64,000 nucleotides of DNA. Origin: Allium sativum. Taxonomy: Eukaryota > Streptophyta > Magnoliopsida > Asparagales > Amaryllidaceae. The stretch's first letter is position 1. Each line of letters opens with the position of its first letter. A model generated the notes under the pieces. The model had not been told where the DNA came from and ran no database searches. It saw nothing but the letters and a program-made list of their open reading frames with translations. The stretch is from the NCBI GenBank assembly GCA_030737875.1, contig CM060922.1, positions 230,496,335 through 230,560,334 on the forward strand. Direction: 5' to 3'. Positions 57,761 to 64,000 of this stretch are shown in pieces. A program made the position numbers and the translations under genes.

Positions 57761-58943
57761 TATCATTCACAGGCGGATGGTTCATTTCGTTCAAGCATGA
57801 GTTATAGAAAATCACGTTAGTAAGAGCAATTGGCAATGTGGATTGGTATTTTCAAGAAAAGTTCTGCTGCGTGGAATACTTTATAGTAAGTAAACGAGAT
57901 CCAGGATTCACTGGTGAATTTTGGGGAGCTTGCATGAAACCATGAGGTCATAGTTATGTTTAAGCCAAGAATGATAGAAGAGTAAGCGAAAGAGGAAGAC
58001 GAGAGGCGACAATGAAATGGGTTCCAACTCATATTTGGAAATAAGAGTTAAGAAGCCAAGAAATCATGAGGTAAAAGACGGTCAAAGCACAGTGGAGTTA
58101 AGCTCGAGGAAATGTGACTTAGAAGAGTGAAGGCTAGATACGCGCATCATATCTCTTTTTAAGAGCATATCCTTGATCCTTGTTTTCCTGTGGAACTTAC
58201 TCGCATGTTATCTTTTTACGTATATCCTCTCGGTCCCATTCTCGGTCCTATTTCTGTCGGGAGGTATGACTTATTGGCTAGTAATACATGTCAAGGTTTG
58301 AAGGGGTCTGTTAGGTTGACTAAACCTTTTGGGATTTTATAGGATTGGGGTTGGGTTAGGAAGGGATTTCTTGTAATCCGAAAGGGGTATATCCTGCTTA
58401 TCTTCCCGATCTCTTTGTAGCATATCTTTCTTTTGCTATCTATATCGTGTTAATCATGTCATGAGAACCTTAGGTAGAAACCCTTTGGATGAAACATGTG
58501 TTTGAAACATGTTATGCTTGATGGTTGCAAGTGGTTGCAAGTGTTTGCAAGTGGTTACTCGTGGATGCATTATACACATTAGGCACTAGATCGGTTCACA
58601 CACTCCTCATATTGCATATGCATGAGTGTTTACGCTTATTCATGGATGAAAATTTTTGTGTTATCACATGGATGTTGCATATGGATGTATGTTATGTGCA
58701 CACATATAGACGTTATACATTATGTTAGGAATTGCATACATATGGATTCATTTCACTAACATAATTTGCATTGATGATATTTGCATTAGATAAGTACATA
58801 TACACACACCTTTGCATATGTTCATACAACATTTAGAATCTTGTAAGGACAATGATTGCTCGTGGATGATGTTTTGAGTAGATGGATGTTGGATGGTAGG
58901 ATACGTTCTTCCTAACTTGAAGATTTCGGGGACGAAATCCTAT
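57761..58943 (+). other. Element F 3' internal region
   Basis: Decayed pol end followed by AT-rich sequence without a coding motif; ATTTCGGGGACGAAATCC precedes the polypurine tract. The short frame at 58525-58728 has no domain. Confidence 0.6.
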
Positions 58944-58956
58944 AAGGAGGGGAGAA
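58944..58956 (+). other. Element F polypurine tract
   Basis: AAGGAGGGGAGAA immediately before the 3' LTR start TGTAACAACCCG. Confidence 0.9.
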
Positions 58957-59233
58957 TGTAACAACCCGTATTTTTAATAACCTGTTATAACGTAAATCGA
59001 GGCAGAATTTAATTAATAAATCTGAATCAAGGGAAACGGGCTATGCCATTGCGTTCGTCTCGGAAAAATACGCGAAATAGAGTCCGAGTTTTCGAAAATC
59101 GGAGTCCGTATGACCCGATTAAGGCCCAATGAAGTTTTCAGAAAATTTCAAGTTCAAAACAGATTTGAATTTCAAGTTCAAATTTCGAATTTCGGGCCTG
59201 GAAGGCTAGGCGGGAAATTTCCCGCCAAGCCAA

Positions 59234-59259
59234 CCAAGTCGACAGGCCTGTCGACTTGG
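59234..59259. other. Perfect 26-base palindrome in F 3' LTR
   Basis: Reads identically on both strands, from CCAAGTCGACAGG at the left to CCTGTCGACTTGG at the right. The 5' LTR copy has one mismatch, so this is probably the ancestral form. Confidence 0.85.
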
Positions 59260-61327
59260 CAGTCGACTTGGTTGGACCCAAGTCGACAGCCCTGTCGACT
59301 AGGCTATCGACTTGGTTCAGCCGGGCAGTTTTGCCTGGTGCACCATTTTGGGGTTTTGGTTAGGTTTTGGGGCCAGATTCGGTTTTAAGGGCTAAGATTG
59401 GAATTAGGATTTAATCCTAAGGTTGAAACTAATCCTAATCTCTATAAATAAGCCCCTAACCTAACCCTAAATCATCATTATTCATTCAAGTAACTAAACT
59501 ATGGCAAAATCATTCCTCTCATGGCCTCCACTCTCTTCATAAAATTCCTAAGTTATTTCTATGAGAGATTTTCAATGCATACAAGTGTTTTCAAGCTTGT
59601 ATGAGCATCATTAGCTTGCATTCAACTCAAGTTTCCATATTTACATCATAAAGCAAGAGTTTTGATCATTTTGGCTCAAGGGTTTTTCTATTGGAGCTTG
59701 CATTTTGGGTTTATTTGATTGCATAAGGGCTTTGTCTCAATCTATATATATTTTTGTGTCTTCATAAGCATTGTAATCCCTTTTCTACTTTCATATTTAA
59801 ACTCTAAAGTTAATGAATGATGCAAGTTGTGTTTGATCATTATGATATGCAAGTTTATCATGTTATGTTATGCAAGTTTGCCATGTTATGATATGCAAGT
59901 TTACCATGTTATGCTATGCAAGTATGCCATGTTATGATATGCAAGTTTACCATGTTATGCTATGCAAGTTTGCCATGTTATGATATGCAAGTTTATCATG
60001 TTATGTTATGCAAGTTTGGGTTGATCATTTTGCTCATGTTATCATGTTATGCAAGCTTATCTTGGGTTTATGAGCTTAAAGCTTCAAGCTTTATGCTAAA
60101 GGTTGCATTTTGGCAACATGTAAGTTATCATATCCCTTATGATAACTTGCATGTGAGGCTAAATGCGAACTTATGGCAACTTCTACATGTCATTTATCAC
60201 CATGTATCACTTATATGCTAAGTTTGGTTTTATGCATACTTTTGAGGCCTAATGATGCAATATGCAAGTATATGAACATATGTACATTTCATATGCCACC
60301 ATGTTAAACTTGTGGCTTCAACACCTATATGTCATGATTATGCCAAGTTCCCTCTTTCTATCCTTTATGCGCTATTGCGATATGTAAGCGATGGGATTGC
60401 GTTTGGGGTGGGGTAAACTTAAAAGACATAAAAACATAAGATTGGGAATTTACCTATTAAGTTAGGTCTACCCATTGGGAATTTACCTATTAAGTTAGGT
60501 CTACCCAAATGCTTGAAAACTTGTAATATGTTTTGGAAACATAATGGACATGACACTTAGAAAATATAAGTATGACCAACTCGAGGTTGGGTTGAGTTTG
60601 TAGCATAAACCTACCCGGAACCGACCGGCTTAACTAGTTGCTACAAACAATAGGACCCAATGTGAGAAGTGGGTCATGTTGTACCTTGAACCCGAGGTTA
60701 GACCAAGTTGTGGTGTAAAGCTACCCGGAACCGACCGGCTTAACTAGTAACCGCCACAAAACCTAATGTGAGAGGTTAAGGCACATTAATTAATTAATGC
60801 CTCATGATTAGTGTTAAGTCATGGTCCACTTAATACTTAACCAATTTGGGCTTGGTAGATTAATCAGGGTTAAGTCGTGAACTCATCGTTACACTTAACC
60901 AAGTTAATCCATGATTTGCAAGAGGGTTAAACCGTACTTAACCCACTAGAAAATCCTAGCAATGGGGGTCCACTCCAGCAGTAATCCCAAGTTTGTATCA
61001 TTAAGACCCTAGGGACTAGGCTAGGGTGGGGGCATGATTACTGGACTTGAGGTAAGTGACCAAAAACGACGGCAGAGTGGTACGCCGATGTAGTTCCGGA
61101 CGGACTATGGTCGTGCACGTAGTCCGTATTTGGAGAAGTCAAGCATGGGTACCAGTAGATCTAGACTGTGCACTTATGTTTATGGTGTCCAGGGGTTGAC
61201 ACCCTAGGGCTTGATACACCCGACGGGAGACCCAGCACAGTCTGACTACAATTATGTTTGGGCCGTATTGACACCAACACGTGACGAGTTAGGCTTATAG
61301 GGAGCCGATCGACTAGATCGTTTGGTT

Positions 61328-61575
61328 GGACCTCGTATTAGGGTCACTTCATGTTATTGGACCTCGTATTAGGGTGACTTCATGTTATTGGACCTCGTAT
61401 TAGGGTCACTTCATGTTATTGGACCTCGTATTAGGGTCACTTCATGTTATTGGACCTCGTATTAGGGTCACTTCATGTTATTGGACCTCGTATTAGGGTC
61501 ACTTCATGTTATTGGACCTCGTATTAGGGTCACTTCATGTTATTGGACCTCGTATTAGGGTCATTTCATGTTATT
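61328..61575. repeat. 31-bp tandem array, eight units, F 3' LTR
   Basis: Same unit as 53948-54102. Units 2 and 8 carry single changes. Confidence 0.92.
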
Positions 61576-62246
61576 GGGTCAAAGCTTGGGCCAAGGGATC
61601 AATACTTGTTTATTCATGTCATGTTAGTTTGCTAGTACACCTGTGGTGCAAAACCTTAATCCTGATTATGCGATGACACCTTTATCTACCTTGTTAGTTA
61701 ATCATCATTCTAGTATGTTGTTATCCTTATGTTCATCCCTGCTTCTCATGCCAGTTAACTTTATCAGTTTACATTGATTGTAGTAGGGCTTACTCAGTCT
61801 TTTTGACTGACCTGTTTTTCTTTCGCCTCTTTTCTTCCGTTCCCCCCCCCCCCCCGCCAGGTTCTCAGGGTGGGAATATTGGAGCTTAGCTTGGATTTCT
61901 GATCACTTGCTTGTGGGATTTTAGCTCATGTACGGTCTTGACATGAAGCTAGCTATGGTCATCACTTATTTTGGGGATAGTACTTATGTATTTCAGTTTT
62001 TCAGTGATGTTGTTTTTATCTAGACTTGTGTATTTGGAAAGTTGACATTATGTTGTACCAGACTTGTTTTGAAATAGTTTGAAATCTTCCGCTGTTTTAT
62101 TTATCTTATTTACTCTGTTTACATATATACATATGTTCTTGTTCTGCCTTGATATATCATTATGCATGTTTACCCGGTACAAACACCCCTCCAAAGTCAG
62201 AGTGCTTGCAAGAGCCACCCTGGCGGAGGTGGGGTGTTACACTCCC

Positions 62247-62335
62247 TGTGTTCGACCTGTATGCTACACACCTGTATGCTTGCAGAATTTAATTTAAATG
62301 TCGCGTTTTTCTGATTCATAGACTAGCGTCGATCA
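62247..62335 (+). repeat. Element E 3' LTR, part 2
   Basis: Continues E homology (TGTGTTCGACCTGTATGCTA to GCGTCGATCA) after the CTCCC duplication of F. Together with part 1 it gives exactly 925 bp. Confidence 0.9.
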
Positions 62336-62875
62336 TGTGTGCCGCGGGACCTTATGTTAGTTTCATTTTTCATAAAGTTATTGCGAATTTCTATGCACTG
62401 GTATTCATATGGAGTAAACCCGTTCGGCATTAGCGGCGTGGTTCGGTGAATTGGCTAACTTTAAAATAAACCCCAAAAACAAATGTTTTGAGTACTCACA
62501 CCAGTCCCATGACTGACCTGGAATTTATTGTTCCAACACCTAAACTCTGGGTGCCATAATTTTCCACATGGGCAGCCTAGTAGTTTGGTTCGCAGATTTA
62601 GTCTTGGAGTTGGTTGGAGCAGGATTTTGATTTTAGCTTGAGCTTTTATGTCTTGGAGCATTCGCATTCTTCTGCTGAGTTTAGTACATTTTCCGTTGTG
62701 TAATCGATGTACTCTGATTTATCTCTTGTAACTGTGATGTAATATTATTGTAGTGATAATGGAAAAGTTCTTTTTATTTTGTGCAAATGTGTAAGTACGC
62801 CTAACAATCCGTCTTTATGAACAGTTTAAGTTTGTTTAATTACCGGTGAAAACTAGGCAAAGTCGGGTCGTTACA
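62336..62875 (+). repeat. Element B 3' LTR, part 3
   Basis: TGTGTGCCGCGGGACCTTAT continues B homology (compare about 32536). It includes the intact terminal module at 62417-62555 and ends GGGTCGTTACA. From CACCAGTCCC onward it follows the C/D-type LTR end, unlike the 5' LTR of B. Confidence 0.82.
62417..62555 (+). other. Conserved LTR-terminal module, B 3' LTR
   Basis: AAACCCGTTCGGC, AGCGGCGTGGTTCGG, ACTCACACCAGTCCCATGAC, TGACCTGGAA and TAAACTCTGGGTGCC in order. Confidence 0.65.
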
Positions 62876-63922
62876 CTAGCGGTACCAATTTTCTTGGTAT
62901 CGATACAAACACCGAGGCACAGCTTCAAAATCCATCAGGAGATGTACCAAAAGCATACTGTCGCAAGACCGAAACAAATTCCAAAGACTCACCGAAATTA
63001 AACCGAAGCTTATAAGAAGAGGAGTTATCCACATTAATTTGCTTACTGTCGATACAGAAAGAAATGAAGGGTCTGAAGTCATAAGAAACGAAATCACAGG
63101 AATAATACCCCGAAGACTGGTGATCAAAGCCAAATCCTATCATCTGGACTGGTATCATCTTTCGAAACTATACATACCAATGGACTTGGTATTGATACAT
63201 TATGGAAAAGTAGTATCAAAGTTAAGCTCATAAAGCCAAAACAGACACTCTGAAAGCAAGATTAGACCCAATAACAATGCTCAGTGGAAAGAAAGGCGAC
63301 CCAAATCGTGTTGCCAAAACTGAAAGATGTGGAACTAGCCAAAACCATGTTATTGCATTTTAAAGAGGCTTTTTATGATTTAATGTCTAAAGGGGTCCCG
63401 ATTTGTCTATAAATAAGACCCCAGGAGTCTCATTTCTCTACCTTATACTCATTTCTCATAGAGTAAATCCTAATTTGTAAATCGATTTGGGGATTTCACT
63501 TGTAATTTCTTATGTACTCAAATCAGTGAGCAAAAGAGAGTGAATCAACACTTAGCATAAATTTTATTAGTTACTTTATTGTTTCTCCTTCTTATTACCT
63601 TATGGTTTCCTCACTACAAAAGCCTTATATGCATGCCTTACCCTTAAGCATAAATTATCAAAATACACTTTTGCAAGTCATTTAGCTTCCTAATTTTTGT
63701 TGTGCTTAAGGAGCCCTTATCCCAAGGTAACTGTTGGTCCTTGAGTCTCGTAGGTGGATACTCATCCCTTGAGGGAAGAGTAACTAATCTTCGGGCTTAA
63801 GACCTTGATATCTAGGAAACAGTGAACTAACTCGTGCTTGTGGGGAACTTAATAATCCTTTACTTTCCTTAGGTCCACTTCCTTAGACCAACTTCCAGTG
63901 TTGGTGAAAAACATCATTAACA
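62876..63922 (+). repeat. Probable LTR end of a further Tat-like element (right edge)
   Basis: Beyond the end of B there is a TATA-like CTATAAATAAGACCCC at 63408-63423, a T-rich leader and an end ...CATTAACA at 63922, followed by a candidate primer-binding site. That order suggests a 5' LTR, but no second copy is in the window, so its left end is unknown. Frames at 62876-63233 are unsupported. Confidence 0.4.
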
Positions 63923-63925
63923 TTT

Positions 63926-63942
63926 TGGCACTAGAAGGAGGG
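63926..63942 (+). other. Candidate primer-binding site (Tat-like)
   Basis: TGGCACTAGAAGGAGGG resembles the TGGCGCTAGAAGGAGGG sites I recall from plant Tat-lineage elements. On the opposite strand GGTTCAAGCCC resembles a pol III B box, so a SINE tail is an alternative reading. Confidence 0.4.
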
Positions 63943-64000
63943 CTTGAACCTTCGACCTTGTGTTAACAACCACATCCCTTGCTGTTCCGTCCTGGATTGG

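Larger units (their letters stand above)
51580..62241 (+). mobile_element. Element F: degenerate Ty3/gypsy chromovirus-like retrotransposon
   Basis: LTRs at 51580-54784 and 58957-62241, starting TGTAACAACCCG and ending GGGTGTTACA, flanked by perfect CTCCC duplications (51575-51579, 62242-62246). Initiator-Met primer-binding site at 54787, polypurine tract at 58944. The internal 4.2 kb holds gag, protease, RT and integrase remnants in Ty3/gypsy order, broken by stops, frameshifts and a large deletion over RNase H. The conserved residues and the initiator-Met site fit the chromovirus branch (Tekay/Del-like, inference). It inserted into the 3' LTR of E and is the most recent insertion of the right block. 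Confidence 0.93.
58957..62241 (+). repeat. Element F 3' LTR (3285 bp)
   Basis: Near copy of 51580-54784, with a perfect version of the 26-base palindrome (59234-59259), TATA (59442-59452), a 23-bp array (59840-60026), a hairpin at 61794-61810 and a shorter poly-C tract. It is longer mainly because its 31-bp array has eight units. Differences are mostly single substitutions, densest near the LTR start. Confidence 0.92.
44767..62335 (+). mobile_element. Element E: non-autonomous Athila/Tat-like LTR element (split by F)
   Basis: 5' LTR 44767-45691 and 3' LTR 50744-51579 plus 62247-62335, both 925 bp net and nearly identical. Each starts TGATTGACATAG and ends GCGTCGATCA. The target duplication is TGTGT at 44762-44766 and 62336-62340. 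The primer-binding site is at 45698 and the polypurine tract at 50729. The 5-kb internal domain lacks recognisable gag, protease, RT, RNase H and integrase but carries one ORF of more than 500 codons. It is a LARD-like (large non-autonomous) arrangement (inference). Confidence 0.88.
29450..62875 (+). mobile_element. Element B: old giant-LTR element, host of two nested insertions
   Basis: Plus-strand order: 5'-truncated 5' LTR (29450-32923), primer-binding site (32927-32938), internal domain of about 2 kb and polypurine tract (34907-34919). The 3' LTR begins at 34920 and is found in three pieces: 34920-37976, 43870-44766 and 62336-62875. Removing the insertions leaves a 3' LTR of about 4.5 kb. 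The two LTRs differ far more than those of A, C, E or F, so B is the oldest layer. No gag-pol motif is visible. It shares leader, hairpin and terminal-module blocks with A and C. Confidence 0.85.

Noticed and set aside
63926..63960. tRNA gene or SINE at the right edge
   Set aside because: Only a B-box-like word is visible on the minus strand, with no cloverleaf; the primer-binding-site reading fits the LTR-like context better, though the edge cuts the evidence short.

Overview
The window is AT-rich plant nuclear DNA, probably from a eudicot; the species cannot be told from the sequence. The plant assignment rests on three things: Ty3/gypsy LTR retrotransposons with plant-type initiator-Met primer-binding sites, an Athila/Tat-like primer-binding site, and the split remains of a SKU5-similar (multicopper-oxidase-like) gene. 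There is no intact host gene, no CRISPR array and no operon. About 55 kb of the 64 kb is nested LTR elements. All comparisons below were made by eye on the raw sequence.

Left block (1-24357). The tail of an old D-type LTR (23921-24357) was entered by element C (+ strand, 13741-23920 visible). The 5' LTR of C was in turn entered by element A (- strand, 1-13740, running off the left edge). A and C have inverted proportions. Their LTRs are about 7.2 kb and 6.1 kb, while their internal domains are only about 1.0 kb and 1.5 kb and carry no gag or pol.

Middle (24358-29449). This is the only stretch that does not look like an LTR element. It holds a decayed SKU5-similar gene on the - strand (about 24900-26404) and A-rich unassigned DNA.

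Right block (29450-62875). Element B is the oldest layer. Its 5' LTR is truncated, its internal domain is 2 kb and non-coding, and its 3' LTR is split into three pieces. One interruption is a solo LTR of the A/D family (37977-43869). The other is element E (44767-62335), which has 925-bp LTRs, an Athila/Tat-like primer-binding site, no recognisable gag-pol and one long Asn/Gln/Phe-rich ORF. The 3' LTR of E was entered by element F (51580-62241), a Ty3/gypsy chromovirus-like element with 3.2-kb LTRs and a wrecked gag-pol. F has clean CTCCC target duplications and E has TGTGT. From 62876 to the right edge lies what looks like the LTR end of a further Tat-like element, with a primer-binding site at 63926.

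The most interesting signal is that A, B, C and D form one clade of giant-LTR, mini-internal elements that share short conserved blocks despite diverged LTRs. These are a leader motif just after the primer-binding site, a CTGATGATG/CATCATCAG hairpin in the internal domain, a roughly 140-bp module with a CAGTC/GACTG hairpin near the LTR 3' end, and duplicated modules upstream of the TATA box. Such conservation fits cis-signals read by proteins supplied in trans. No insertion in the window carries an intact polymerase, yet A, C, E and F all have very similar LTR pairs.
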